From Cladosporium sp. IMV 00045 (lineage: Eukaryota > Ascomycota > Dothideomycetes > Cladosporiales > Cladosporiaceae): a stretch of 58,506 nucleotides of DNA. The stretch is taken from assembly GCA_001931905.2 (NCBI GenBank), contig MSJI02000660.1:6700-65205 (forward strand), in the 5' to 3' direction. The notes under the pieces were generated by a model. That model saw only the letters and a program-made list of their open reading frames with translations, did no database searches and was not told the DNA's origin. This document shows, piece by piece, positions 33,718-43,366 of the stretch (position 1 is its first letter; each line of letters opens with the position of its first letter). The position numbers and the translations under genes are program-made.

Positions 33718-35214
33718 ATGGCTGAACCCGCGAAGGAGGCACCTGTGGCTACCGAGCCGGAAGGAGAAAAGCTATCACCAGCCGAGTTGAAGAAAAGGGC
33801 AAAGGCGGAGAAGCAGGCAAGACGCGCAGCACAGAAGGAGGCCACTGGCGCACCAGCAGGCGGACCACCCACAGCGAACGGCGCACCCACAGGCGAGACG
33901 AGCTCAAATCAGCAGCCCAGACAAGGAGAGCAGAAGCAGAAAGGACAGCAGCAAAAGCAAGGCGGACAAGACAACAAGGTTCAACACAAGCGCACCGGAT
34001 CTCAGGCACAGCAGGCTCTGCCTCTCAGACGGCGACCTTCACAAGGCGGTGCTGCACTCGCGACTGCAGTCGCCGCTGCGAACATCCCTAAAGAGCCAAA
34101 GAAGGAGAACAAGCAGGTCGAGCTGTTCAGCCATCTCTACACACAACCTCGCAGACACACCGTCGAGGGCGTCTCCAAGGATGTCCACCCGGCCGTGCTC
34201 GCCCTGGGCTTCCAGATGAGCAGCTACGAGCTCTGCGGCAGCAGCGCGCGCTGCGTCGCCATGCTGCTCGCTTTTAAGGAGGCCATTCAGGCCTACACGA
34301 CGCCACTGGGCACCTCTCTCGCACGACACATGACGACGCACTTCCTCTCGCCGCAAATCGACTTCCTCAAGTCCTGCCGACCCATCTCGGAAAGCATGGG
34401 CAACGCGATCCGCTTCCTGAAGAAACTCATCGTCGAAATCGACCCGAGCGTGGAGGAAACCGAAGCCAAGTCCTTCCTCTGCGAGCAAATCGACATTTTC
34501 ATCCGCGACCGCATCACCGTCACCGACCAAGCCATCGCCTCCTCGGCCCGCACGCAAATCAAACCCTACAGCGTCGTGCTCACGTACGCCAACTCCTCTC
34601 TCGTCTCCAAAACCCTCCTGCAAGCGCACGCCGACGGCGTGCCCTTCCGCGTCATCGTGGCGGACTCCCGCCCGCTCTTCGAGGGCAAGAACCTGGCCCG
34701 CACGCTGATGCGCGCCGGCCTCGAAGTCGAGTACACGCCGCTGTCTGGCATCGCGCACGCGGTCAAAGACGCCAACCTCGTCCTCCTCGGAGCCCATAGC
34801 ATGCTCTCCAACGGCCGGCTGCAGTCGCGCGTCGGCACCGCCAGCGTCGCCATGCACGCGCACCAAGCCGACGTGCCGGTCATCGTGCTGTGCGAGTCGG
34901 TCAAGTTCACCGGCAAAGTCGCGCTCGACTCCATAGTGCTGAACGAAGTGGCGCCTTCGGAGGAGCTGCTGCTGCCGCCCTCGTCGAAGGATGTGGTGGC
35001 GCAGCAGGCGGCGGCGGAGGAGAAGGACGAGGAGAGTCCCGCGAATAAAATCAAGCAGCTGGGCGATTGGAGGGAGATCAAGAATTTGCAGATCCTCAAT
35101 CTCATGTACGACATCACGCCCGCCGAGTATATCCGCATGGTTATTTGCGAGTATGGCAGTTTGCCGCCGAGTTCGGTGCCGGTTGTGCATCGGTTGGCGA
35201 ATGAGGGCGTGTAG
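33718..35214 (+). CDS. GCD2: eIF2B subunit delta (GCD2), copy A
   Basis: Intronless, 498 residues. eIF2B-delta is a regulatory subunit of the guanine-nucleotide exchange factor for eIF2; with alpha and beta it senses phosphorylated eIF2. The N-terminal 120 residues are low-complexity, Lys/Gln/Ala-rich ('PAELKKRAKAEKQARRAAQK'). A helical domain follows ('LALGFQMSSYELCGSSARC'), and then the Rossmann-like IF-2B fold: 'VVLTYANSSLVSKTLL', 'RVIVADSRPLFEGKN', 'LLGAHSMLSNG'. The C-terminus ends 'NLMYDITPAEYIRMV', as in the family. It differs from copy B at only three residues (Thr61/Ala, Tyr284/His, Lys424/Arg). TEL1 lies upstream in the same orientation and TOM22 downstream, convergent. Confidence 0.94.
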   Translation: MAEPAKEAPVATEPEGEKLSPAELKKRAKAEKQARRAAQKEATGAPAGGPPTANGAPTGETSSNQQPRQGEQKQKGQQQKQGGQDNKVQHKRTGSQAQQALPLRRRPSQGGAALATAVAAANIPKEPKKENKQVELFSHLYTQPRRHTVEGVSKDVHPAVLALGFQMSSYELCGSSARCVAMLLAFKEAIQAYTTPLGTSLARHMTTHFLSPQIDFLKSCRPISESMGNAIRFLKKLIVEIDPSVEETEAKSFLCEQIDIFIRDRITVTDQAIASSARTQIKPYSVVLTYANSSLVSKTLLQAHADGVPFRVIVADSRPLFEGKNLARTLMRAGLEVEYTPLSGIAHAVKDANLVLLGAHSMLSNGRLQSRVGTASVAMHAHQADVPVIVLCESVKFTGKVALDSIVLNEVAPSEELLLPPSSKDVVAQQAAAEEKDEESPANKIKQLGDWREIKNLQILNLMYDITPAEYIRMVICEYGSLPPSSVPVVHRLANEGV

Positions 35215-35976
35215 ATACGCTTTTTGTACGTGGTTTTTCTCTAATTCTCATCCTCTTATTCTTCTTTTTTCTTTTTATCTACTTTTGCACTTGCTTTGCT
35301 CTCTTTCCCAGGAAGTTGTGATGGCTGCGAGAGGCGTGGTCTGCAGGAAAAGGGATGGTTTTTCAACATTTCGAGAGATGTGGGTAGTATGACTTGAGAG
35401 ATCGAGGCGCGAAACTTTCATCATGGCTGCGGGAGACAGATGCGTGGAGAGGATGGCATATTATTCATCGATTCGAGAGCGGGTTGTGAAGAGTTGAGAG
35501 ATAGATCTGAGATGTCAACATGATAGCATTCTTAAGAAATGTCCTCTCAAGTCAGCGTCATCTGAACCTGCGTACGATGGATAAAATAATGGGAAGTGGC
35601 TAACACCTACTGGAGACAATTCAAAAAAGAAATAGTGAAAGAGAGAGTCCCTCCACGCTTCCTTTCCCTTGGAGAGGTACGTTGCATGTGAGATGAGAAA
35701 TATAGTACAATCGCTACGGTCAAGAGAAAACAATCTCTCTCTTCAATATGTCCCGAGCCATGCTCCCCAAAACATCCCCAGCACTCATCATTGCTGCCGA
35801 AAAGGTTTTTTTGTACACAAGCAGGGAGGACAGTAAAAGCCCTCCCTGCTCCCGCCTTCACTTCAAACAACCAGAAATATCTCGTCGTGCGGTGAAATCT
35901 CCCTTAACTCATGAATATAGGGAATCCGATCCATCACCTAGCAATCAACACCAAAGCCCTTGATTCATGTCCCCCC
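35215..35976. other. Short GCD2-TOM22 intergenic region, copy A
   Basis: These 762 bp hold the 3' ends of convergent genes. From about 35687 the sequence matches 42504 onward in copy B. The part at 35215-35686 is only weakly similar to copy B, which carries an extra gene here. Confidence 0.55.
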
Positions 35977-36230
35977 TTAAAGCGCAGGCTTCGCGCCCTG
36001 CTCACCAGCGGCAGCGGCCTGCGCGCCGCCGGTCAGGACCTCGCTGGCGCCCTGCTGCATGCGCATCTCGCGCTCCATCTCCTGCATCTGCTGCTCCTCG
36101 CTGAAGGCCAGCGCCCAGGGGATGCCGAGCAGGAGGGCGCTGGTGCTGATGACCCAGAGGGCCTTGCCGCTGAAGCTGAGGCCCGAGGCGGTCCAGTCGT
36201 AGGTCGAGGTGGCGGCGGAGGAGAGGCGCT
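35687..36230 (-). repeat. Duplicated block 2, copy A (TOM22 3' part), cut by the gap
   Basis: Matches 42504-43052 with small indels (offset 6817 rising to 6822). It ends exactly at the N run. Confidence 0.92.
35977..36230 (-). CDS. TOM22: TOM22, 3' fragment truncated by the assembly gap (copy A)
   Basis: 254 bp encoding the C-terminal 84 residues of Tom22, from about 'RLSSAATSTYDW' through the transmembrane segment to the stop at 35979. It corresponds base for base in length to 42799..43052 of the complete copy. The upstream half, including the acidic cytosolic domain, is missing because the contig ends at 36230. There is no sign of gene decay: the frame is open and the conserved membrane proline is present. 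This is therefore best read as an incomplete assembly of an intact gene, not a pseudogene. Confidence 0.88.
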
Positions 36231-36250
36231 NNNNNNNNNNNNNNNNNNNN
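36231..36250. other. Assembly gap (20 N)
   Basis: A run of exactly 20 N separates the TOM22 fragment from a TEL1 fragment. Both genes are cut at the gap, and both have complete counterparts elsewhere in the window. The round length suggests a scaffolding placeholder of unknown true size. Confidence 0.97.
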
Positions 36251-37030
36251 GCACACGCAAAGTACTATCCCAGCGACATGAGGAACACCGCGGCTCGAGA
36301 GGCAGTCAGAGCAGTGCAGAATCACTCAACCGAGACAAGAGTCAAAGAGTTCCGCAAAGTCTGCGACAACCTGCACCCTGTAATGCGCTTCTTCTTCCTC
36401 GAACGCTTCGACGATCCAGATGACTGGTTCGAAAAGCGCACAGCATACACCCGCACGACCGCATCGGTGTCCATGCTCGGCCACGTTCTGGGTCTCGGCG
36501 ATCGACACGGGCACAACATCATGCTCGACGAGAAGACCGGCGAAGTAGTCCACATCGATCTAGGCGTCGCTTTCGAGGCAGGCAGAATCCTGCCCGTGCC
36601 AGAACTGGTGCCCTTCCGCCTGACGCGTGATATTGTAGACGGCATGGGCGTCACCAAGACAGAGGGCACATTCCGACGCTGCTGCGAGTTCACCATGGAC
36701 GCTCTACGCGAGGACAAAGACAGCATCATGACACTGCTGAACGTGCTGCGTTACGACCCGCTGTACACATGGACGCTTTCGCCGCTGCGAGCGAAGCGCA
36801 TGCAAGACGCGCAGGACGGTGGGCATGGCGCCAAAGACGTCGAGGTGGCCGAGGGCTCAAAGGCGAAGATGGAATCTGAGGGCGGAGAGGCGGACCGCGC
36901 GCTGGCGATTGTTGAGAAGAAGCTGTCCAAGACGCTCAGCACGGCTGCTACGGTGAACGAGCTGATCCAGCAGGCGACGGATGAGAAGAATTTGGCGACC
37001 TTGTTTGCGGGTTGGGCGGCGTGGTTTTGA
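36251..37030 (+). CDS. TEL1: TEL1, 3' fragment starting at the gap (copy B)
   Basis: 780 bp encoding the last 259 residues of Tel1, starting at '[12 protein letters not shown]'. It contains the kinase catalytic loop '[11 protein letters not shown]', '[11 protein letters not shown]' and the FATC end 'LFAGWAAWF'. The protein is identical to copy A although about 25 bases differ, so every observed change is synonymous. The 5' part is absent only because the contig begins here. It is not an independent gene, and no local start codon should be assigned. Selection on the protein indicates that the full-length copy B exists and is functional. Confidence 0.9.
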   Translation, partial: AHAKYYPSDMRNTAAREAVRAVQNHSTETRVKEFRKVCDNLHPVMRFFFLERFDDPDDWFEKRTAYTRTTASVSMLGHVLGLGDRHGHNIMLDEKTGEVVHIDLGVAFEAGRILPVPELVPFRLTRDIVDGMGVTKTEGTFRRCCEFTMDALREDKDSIMTLLNVLRYDPLYTWTLSPLRAKRMQDAQDGGHGAKDVEVAEGSKAKMESEGGEADRALAIVEKKLSKTLSTAATVNELIQQATDEKNLATLFAGWAAWF

Positions 37031-37780
37031 AAGGAGTGTCTGGGTTTTGTGTTTTCTTGTATATTATCGTGTATTATAACATATTCTATTCATGCTTGTC
37101 TGAACGATTGTGTCCTTCCGCCCTTTCCCCTATGTGCGAGAAATTGCACGACCATAACTCACCATCTGTCGCGTTGAAAGCGATGGTGTTTTCTTAGTAA
37201 GTACATGTACTTGATGATTCCTTGAGAGATGTCGTGGTTCAAATCTTCTTGTCATCGGTCAGTCAGTCGCTGTTGTCTCACTCCTCAGAGTAGCGAAGCC
37301 AACCCCCGCGCTTTTGGGGAGTTGACTCACACGGCTGGGATTTCTTTCGACATTGCGAGGATATCGCCAATTGCGAACACCAAAGGTTCATGCTCCAGCT
37401 CACAGCACTATGTTATTCATCCTGGCACATTGATTCATCCACCGAAAAGATTTGAACTCCAAATAATCACGACTCGTCAACATATTGACCGAGGAAGGCT
37501 TTCGATTGACCCGCTGCGAGGTTACTTCATATTGTACCCCACCAAAACGGACTTGGGGACAATTTACTATCGATTCTGGCTACATTCTACTCAAGGCAAA
37601 TACCCGCGAAACCACAATAAACGAGACCAATCCTCTCACGATACCGTAACACGATAGCTTGTGCGACACTTCAAGCACCCCTCATTTGACACTTCAATCC
37701 AAGACTACTGCCTGCAAAGCGCGAACCCAAGGATCATACTGAGAGAACACTCAAATTACTCAAGCGCAACCCAACACCCC
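37031..37780. promoter_or_regulatory. Intergenic region upstream of GCD2, copy B
   Basis: These 750 bp are homologous to 32971-33717, with many substitutions and small indels. Nothing else is seen. Confidence 0.45.
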
Positions 37781-39277
37781 ATGGCTGAACCCGCGAAGGA
37801 GGCACCCGTGGCAACCGAGCCGGAAGGAGAAAAGCTGTCACCAGCCGAACTGAAAAAGAGAGCAAAGGCGGAGAAGCAGGCAAGACGCGCAGCACAGAAG
37901 GAGGCCACTGGCGCACCAGCAGGCGGACCACCCACAGCGAACGGCGCACCCACAGGCGAGGCGAGCTCAAATCAGCAGCCCAGACAAGGAGAGCAGAAGC
38001 AGAAAGGACAGCAGCAAAAGCAAGGCGGACAAGACAACAAGGTTCAACACAAGCGCACCGGATCTCAGGCACAGCAGGCTCTGCCTCTCAGACGGCGACC
38101 TTCACAAGGCGGTGCTGCACTCGCGACTGCAGTCGCCGCTGCGAACATCCCCAAAGAGCCGAAGAAAGAGAACAAGCAGGTCGAGCTGTTCAGCCATCTC
38201 TACACACAACCTCGCAGACACACCGTCGAGGGCGTCTCCAAGGATGTCCACCCGGCCGTGCTCGCCCTGGGCTTCCAGATGAGCAGCTACGAGCTCTGCG
38301 GCAGCAGTGCGCGCTGCGTCGCCATGCTGCTCGCTTTCAAAGAGGCCATTCAGGCTTACACGACGCCACTGGGCACCTCTCTGGCGCGACACATGACGAC
38401 GCACTTCCTCTCGCCGCAAATCGACTTCCTCAAGTCCTGCCGGCCCATCTCGGAGAGCATGGGCAACGCGATCCGCTTCCTGAAGAAACTCATCGTCGAA
38501 ATCGACCCGAGCGTGGAGGAAACCGAAGCCAAGTCCTTCCTCTGCGAGCAAATCGACATCTTCATCCGCGACCGCATCACCGTCACCGACCAAGCCATCG
38601 CCTCCTCGGCCCGCACGCAAATCAAACCCCACAGCGTCGTGCTCACATACGCCAACTCCTCACTCGTCTCCAAAACCCTCCTGCAAGCGCACGCCGACGG
38701 CGTGCCCTTCCGCGTCATCGTGGCGGACTCCCGCCCGCTCTTCGAAGGCAAGAACCTGGCGCGCACGCTGATGCGCGCCGGCCTGGAAGTCGAGTACACG
38801 CCGCTGTCGGGCATCGCGCACGCGGTCAAAGACGCCAACCTCGTCCTCCTCGGAGCCCATAGCATGCTCTCCAACGGCCGGCTGCAGTCGCGCGTCGGCA
38901 CCGCCAGCGTCGCCATGCACGCGCACCAGGCCGACGTGCCGGTCATCGTGCTGTGCGAATCGGTCAAGTTCACCGGCAAAGTCGCGCTCGACTCCATCGT
39001 GCTGAACGAAGTGGCGCCGTCGGAGGAGCTGCTGCTGCCTCCTTCGTCGAGGGATGTGGTGGCGCAGCAGGCGGCGGCGGAGGAGAAGGACGAGGAGAGT
39101 CCCGCGAACAAAATCAAGCAGCTGGGCGATTGGAGGGAGATCAAGAATTTGCAGATCCTCAATCTCATGTACGACATCACACCCGCGGAGTACATCCGCA
39201 TGGTTATCTGCGAGTATGGCAGTTTGCCGCCGAGTTCGGTGCCGGTTGTGCATCGGTTGGCGAATGAGGGCGTGTAG
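37781..39277 (+). CDS. GCD2: eIF2B subunit delta (GCD2), copy B
   Basis: Intact 498-residue counterpart of the gene at 33718-35214, with the same start context (CCCATGGCTGAA) and the same stop. Only three residues differ (61, 284 and 424), while third-position differences are frequent, so both copies are under purifying selection. The functional regions are the same: basic low-complexity N-terminus, helical domain, and IF-2B Rossmann-like fold with 'RVIVADSRPLFEGKN'. Downstream it is followed by a membrane-protein gene that copy A lacks. Its position suggests a homeolog or allele rather than a true tandem paralog. Antisense ORFs of up to 281 codons are codon-bias shadows. Confidence 0.93.
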   Translation: MAEPAKEAPVATEPEGEKLSPAELKKRAKAEKQARRAAQKEATGAPAGGPPTANGAPTGEASSNQQPRQGEQKQKGQQQKQGGQDNKVQHKRTGSQAQQALPLRRRPSQGGAALATAVAAANIPKEPKKENKQVELFSHLYTQPRRHTVEGVSKDVHPAVLALGFQMSSYELCGSSARCVAMLLAFKEAIQAYTTPLGTSLARHMTTHFLSPQIDFLKSCRPISESMGNAIRFLKKLIVEIDPSVEETEAKSFLCEQIDIFIRDRITVTDQAIASSARTQIKPHSVVLTYANSSLVSKTLLQAHADGVPFRVIVADSRPLFEGKNLARTLMRAGLEVEYTPLSGIAHAVKDANLVLLGAHSMLSNGRLQSRVGTASVAMHAHQADVPVIVLCESVKFTGKVALDSIVLNEVAPSEELLLPPSSRDVVAQQAAAEEKDEESPANKIKQLGDWREIKNLQILNLMYDITPAEYIRMVICEYGSLPPSSVPVVHRLANEGV

Positions 39278-39972
39278 ATTTGCTTGTGGTACGTATTCTT
39301 CTCCTATTTCTTACTTTTTTATCATTATTCTCGGGAGGTCACGATGTTTGAGAGAGGGGATTTTCAGGTGGACAAGTATGGCTTTGGAACTGCGTGAGTA
39401 ACCTACACGATGGGTGCGAAAGAGGGAAACTTCCATGTGGAAAGGAAGAGAGATGAATTTTGAGGATGACTTCCAAGATGGCTGCAAAGGGGGATTTTCG
39501 TGTGAAAGGGAGGTCCGCTGCATCCAAGAGAAGCTCTCCGTGAGATTTAATGCATACAAAAGATTCACCTCTTCCTGACTGCGACAAACAATCCAATACC
39601 CTATCCTACTCTGGGATCCAGCATGTACCTGCGTTTCTTGAGGTCGTAATAGCTTATGCGCGAGAGTGGTGGAGCTACTTTCTGTTTCGATCTTTCGATC
39701 CGTTGCCAATCGACAAAACCGCCATTCGCCGTCCCACACTAGAGACAACCCAGCCTGACGAAAACGGCAACAATATCACTTGGCTCTAGTACATATTCTA
39801 ACATCAGCGTGAGTGAGGTACCCGACTCGTGTGCTCTGCGGATTCGCATCCAGACTCGAACACAACGCACTCTCGTGAAGACATGTTACGGGCTGATATA
39901 GAGGGTAAGAAAACTATCTAGTCACTTTCAGTCTGTCCTTCTGCTCCCTGCTGTTGCTACCCTGCTCTCTTC
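39278..39972. other. Intergenic region after GCD2, copy B
   Basis: About 695 bp between convergent stops. Short ORFs only. It resembles copy A just at the GCD2 end. Confidence 0.4.
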
Positions 39973-42006
39973 TCAGATGTGCGGAGTATATGCTGTCCAC
40001 TTTGGTATCTCATAGATCGAATTTGGTGAGTTGGGGAGCGCTTTGAAACTCTCGACGAACAAGAACGCTCGCGCCATGATTGCACTAAACTGAGGAATAT
40101 GATAAGATGACTCACGGGATTGTCCCAGTGTCGCGAGCGAATATGTAGGAGTTTTTTGGTCCTCATTCTCTTCCGCCACGGTTCAGCTATATCCCTGAGA
40201 ACCCTCATGGTGCTCAACTTGCACCACCAATGCCTCAAAGCATTGTCGATAATACCCAGAAAGATGACGGACCCAGACGAAGTGACTGTTATTGACGAGC
40301 ACCTCCAAGCAATCTGTTCGGCTCTCGTTTGAAACTGATATTGCCAGGCAAGCAGGTGTAATGCCCCGTACGCCATGAAGGTGACGATCATTATCGTTGG
40401 TACCGAATAGCCTCTGGATTGCAGTAGAGTGCGATTGAGTAGTGGCACGTCCAGATTTTTGCAACGGGCATGACAAATATTTCCGTACGACGATCCAACG
40501 ATCCACTTACGCTGACAGCGAGTGAACATGTCGTAGATATCAAAGTCCTCCAAGCCAGGGCGCCGGTGAGACGTGACGTGCTCTCGTATATTCCAGAGCC
40601 GTTTCCAGTAGGCAATGGAGTGGTCTGATGCGAAGAGATTGCCGTTGTGTCGGCGATAGTTCATGTGGTCATAGGTGCACGCTCCACGGAGGGCGAAGCC
40701 GGTGCCAGGAATACATGTGTTCTCCTCCATCTTGATCTTGGTCTGACGCGGTTGCAAGGTAGAGTTATGAGGCTTGATCATGAGATCAGCACCCAACCTG
40801 AGTTCAGCGAGAGTCGAGCTTGAACTCGTCCGGCAATCTGCAATCATAATCCTTGCATCTCGAATGTCGGCTTCGAGTTCTGTTATGTCCAGAAACATAT
40901 TCTCGGCACCTTTCTGCATTAGGTGGACTTGGTACAGCTTGAGGCTGGCAAGGTAAAGATGTGAATTGACACCGTACGGCTTATCCCACCAAAAGAGGTA
41001 GATGAACAAGGTACTGATACAATGCGCAAACGGGTTGAGCTCTAGCAAAGATATTGCCATGCGAGCACTTAGGCGTGCAACGCACTGAGAGCAGAACCAT
41101 AACACTTGAGTGCATGTAATCAGCTTCGCAATCCCGCTCGCTTTGGATGGGTCTTGCATTACTGCCCTCTGGATTGGTAACAGACCTTCGCAGTCGGCTT
41201 TCGCTAGTTCGATCAATCCTCGGTCGGACAAAGTCTCTCCCATGCCGTACTCGCTAGTCAAGACTATACCACCACTAAGAGCATAGAATGCCGTTTTCGT
41301 CGTCCAAGGGAGTTGGTTGCCATTCAACTTGCGAAGAACTTCATCATTCTGCGATTCTCGTTGCTCGCGGTCAAATGCTTGCTTTTCGGATCCATGGTAT
41401 AGCAGCATGCGCAGTTGATCGAGAATGTTGGGCAGTGCTAAACATAGCGAGCCTAGCTGGCAACGCAGCCAATGGCTAATTCTTCGCGACCAATTCTGAC
41501 GAGGCTCTGCAGGTGTCGGTAATATACGACGAATCTTGTTGATTTGGTGTGCCAATTCCCTTGCCTCACGGTACTGTATCCAAGCATTCAAAGCGACTAC
41601 CTCGGGTGCGATGATCGCAAGTATGGACCAGCCAGTCTGCCGTACAATCTGTTTATGAGGAGGTTCGCCTGGCGGGGGGATATTCAGATGTATCGATTGC
41701 CAAACGCACAAGAAGATGGTCTGACGAAGGGTATTAGCGGAGTCCTCGGTCGTAGAGGTAGCTGTAGCTCTGATGGTGCAGCGGTAATGGGTGTCGCTCT
41801 GCCAGCAGAACTAGCTGCTATCAAGAGTTCACGTAAACTTACTACAAATATCAGTCAAGCGTCATTCGAAATTGTAAACTCTGAGACTCACCGACTATGC
41901 ATGTTTGGTAAATGCTCCAGGTCCCGCGCACAGTTGGATTCGGGTGCCATACAGGCTGGGCCGTACTGTTCTGGCCGTGGAGGATAGCATTCAAAGTTGA
42001 TGCCAT
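39973..42006 (-). CDS. Multi-pass membrane protein of the fungal 'RGTWSI' family, gene model uncertain
   Basis: The N-terminal exon is probably 42006..41892 ('WHPNPTVRGTWSIYQTCIV', GTGAGT donor). The main frame runs from about 41720 ('TIFLCVWQSIHLNIPPPGE', 'IIAPEVVALNAWIQYREARE') to 40116, and the family-like end 'ARAFLFVESFKAL...IPKWTAYTPHI' is read in another frame from 40089 to the stop at 39973. Hydrophobic segments occur near 'LLELNPFAHCISTLFIYLF', 'TIMIVTFMAYGALHLLAW' and 'VIFLGIID'. These patterns mark a large, uncharacterised family of filamentous-ascomycete membrane proteins. The last junction would need a 26-nt intron, too short for normal splicing. The exon 1/2 junction has no clean in-frame solution either. 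The gene may be decaying or contain sequence errors. It is absent from the equivalent place in copy A. Confidence 0.6.
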
Positions 42007-42798
42007 ACTTTTGCAGCTTTGTAGTTTGAATCGGTCCGGATGCTTACATCTTGATAGATAAAGGAGTAATATCCTCTTCTGGACAACACGATCAGGCTGA
42101 GGCTCACGTTACACGTCAGCATTGTGGCGCTCTTGCAGCTGGAGAGCTATAGTAAGCAAGCATTGCTTCCACAGCGTTCCACGTGATAGACCCCTACAAG
42201 GTCGGCCTCGCGCAGCTACTGTCTCTCGCCAGACAGTGAATGATGTCTCATGATAAAAGGGCCCTTGAGCAGGCGAAGACACAGATCTAATAGGAGTGAC
42301 ATCTGACATTTTGCCATCTTCGAGAACGCCATCACGACCCTATTCCAAGAGATTTTGCCTATAGAAGCTGTGAGCGAAAGTATAACAGGTATTCGTGATC
42401 ATGATGGGGTGGTCAAGCAACCTTCTGGAGCATTCCGAGATCAAGAAGAGTAAAGTGACAGTCCCCTCGAGTTTCCAACCTGCTGAGAGCTAGCTTACTT
42501 TTGTGTGAGATGAGAAATATAGTACAATCGCTACGGTCGAGAGAAAACAATCTCTCTCTTCAATATGTCCCGAGCCATGCTCCCCCGAAACATCCCCAGC
42601 ACTCATCATTGCTGCCGAAAAGGCTTTTTTGTACACAAGCAGGGAAGACGGGGGAAAACTCCCTCCTCCCGCTTTCAATCCAAACAACGACCAGAAATCT
42701 CTCTTCATGCGGTGAAATCTCCCTTGACCCATGAATATAGTGAAGCCGGTGCTTCACCTAGCAATCCACAACAAAGCCCTTGATTCACGTCTCCCCCC
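42007..42798. other. Intergenic region, copy B
   Basis: About 790 bp. From 42504 it is homologous to copy A (35687 onward). The part at 42007-42503 has no counterpart in copy A, and nothing recognisable is in it. Confidence 0.45.
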
Positions 42799-43052
42799 TT
42801 AAAGCGCGGGCTTCGCGCCCTGCTCACCAGCGGCAGCGGCCTGCGCGCCGCCGGTCAGGACCTCGCTAGCGCCCTGCTGCATGCGCATCTCGCGCTCCAT
42901 CTCCTGCATCTGCTGCTCCTCGCTGAAGGCCAGCGCCCAGGGGATGCCGAGCAGGAGGGCGCTGGTGCTGATGACCCAGAGGGCCTTGCCGCTGAAGCTG
43001 AGACCCGAGGCGGTCCAGTCGTAGGTCGAGGTGGCGGCGGAGGAGAGGCGCT
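42504..43052 (-). repeat. Duplicated block 2, copy B
   Basis: Counterpart of 35687-36230. It continues unbroken into the complete TOM22 gene, showing what lies beyond the gap in copy A. Confidence 0.92.
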
Positions 43053-43366
43053 TGCGGTAGGTGGGAGGGACGATGTCGGCGAGCGCGGCGAGGCGGTCCG
43101 AGAAGGACTCTTCGTAGGCGTCGTCGGAGACGTCGCTTGCTTCGGATTCTGAAGAGGGGAGGATTGGTTAGTTTTTTGGAGTGTGCTTTTTGGCGTTTTG
43201 CGAAAGGGGGTTGTTGCGATGCGATGAGCATCGAGGACAAGATGAGATGGGATGGGAGATGCCAAAACGTACCAGAGTCGGTGTCCCAGTCGTCCTCCTC
43301 CTCGACCTTGGGGCCCTGCTGCTGGAAGGTGAAGTCCTCGTCGGGGACCTCTTCGAGCTTGACCAT
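42799..43366 (-). CDS. TOM22: Mitochondrial import receptor TOM22, complete copy
   Basis: Exons 43366..43273 and 43148..42799 encode 147 residues; the 124-nt intron has GTACGT and CAG. Tom22 is the central receptor and organiser of the TOM complex in the mitochondrial outer membrane. The N-terminal cytosolic part is strongly acidic ('EEVPDEDF', 'EEEDDWDTDSG', 'SEASDVSDDAYEESF') for binding presequences. It is followed by 'RLAALADIVPP' and 'YDWTASGLSFSGKALW'. A single membrane span (about 86-106, 'VISTSALLLGIPWALAF') includes the conserved proline. The short intermembrane-space tail is Gln/Ala-rich. The gene is convergent with the membrane-protein/GCD2 side. All hallmarks of the family are present, at normal length. 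Confidence 0.92.

Larger units (their letters stand above)
32191..35214 (+). repeat. Duplicated block 1, copy A (TEL1 tail plus GCD2)
   Basis: This segment aligns with 36251-39277. The offset is 4060 across the TEL1 tail and 4063 across GCD2, so coding parts have no indels and only the intergenic part has a small one. I counted about 25 differences in the 780 bp of TEL1, none changing the protein. See the gap at 36231 and the findings. Confidence 0.93.
36251..39277 (+). repeat. Duplicated block 1, copy B (TEL1 tail plus GCD2)
   Basis: Counterpart of 32191-35214, in the same order and orientation. Similarity falls off soon after the GCD2 stop codon. Confidence 0.93.

Noticed and set aside
34039..35190. 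383-codon ORF antisense to GCD2 (and a similar one in copy B)
   Set aside because: Composition of Arg/Asp/Gly/His/Val repeats is typical of the reverse complement of GC-rich codons. The copy B counterpart is broken into pieces, so it is not conserved.
36251..37030. TEL1 fragment as a pseudogene or independent kinase gene
   Set aside because: The frame is intact, the protein is identical to the full copy, and truncation coincides with the N run, so missing sequence is the better explanation.
39278..42503. Transposon insertion as the source of the extra 2.8 kb in copy B
   Set aside because: No transposase, reverse transcriptase, terminal repeats or target duplication could be seen; the single gene belongs to a fungal membrane-protein family.
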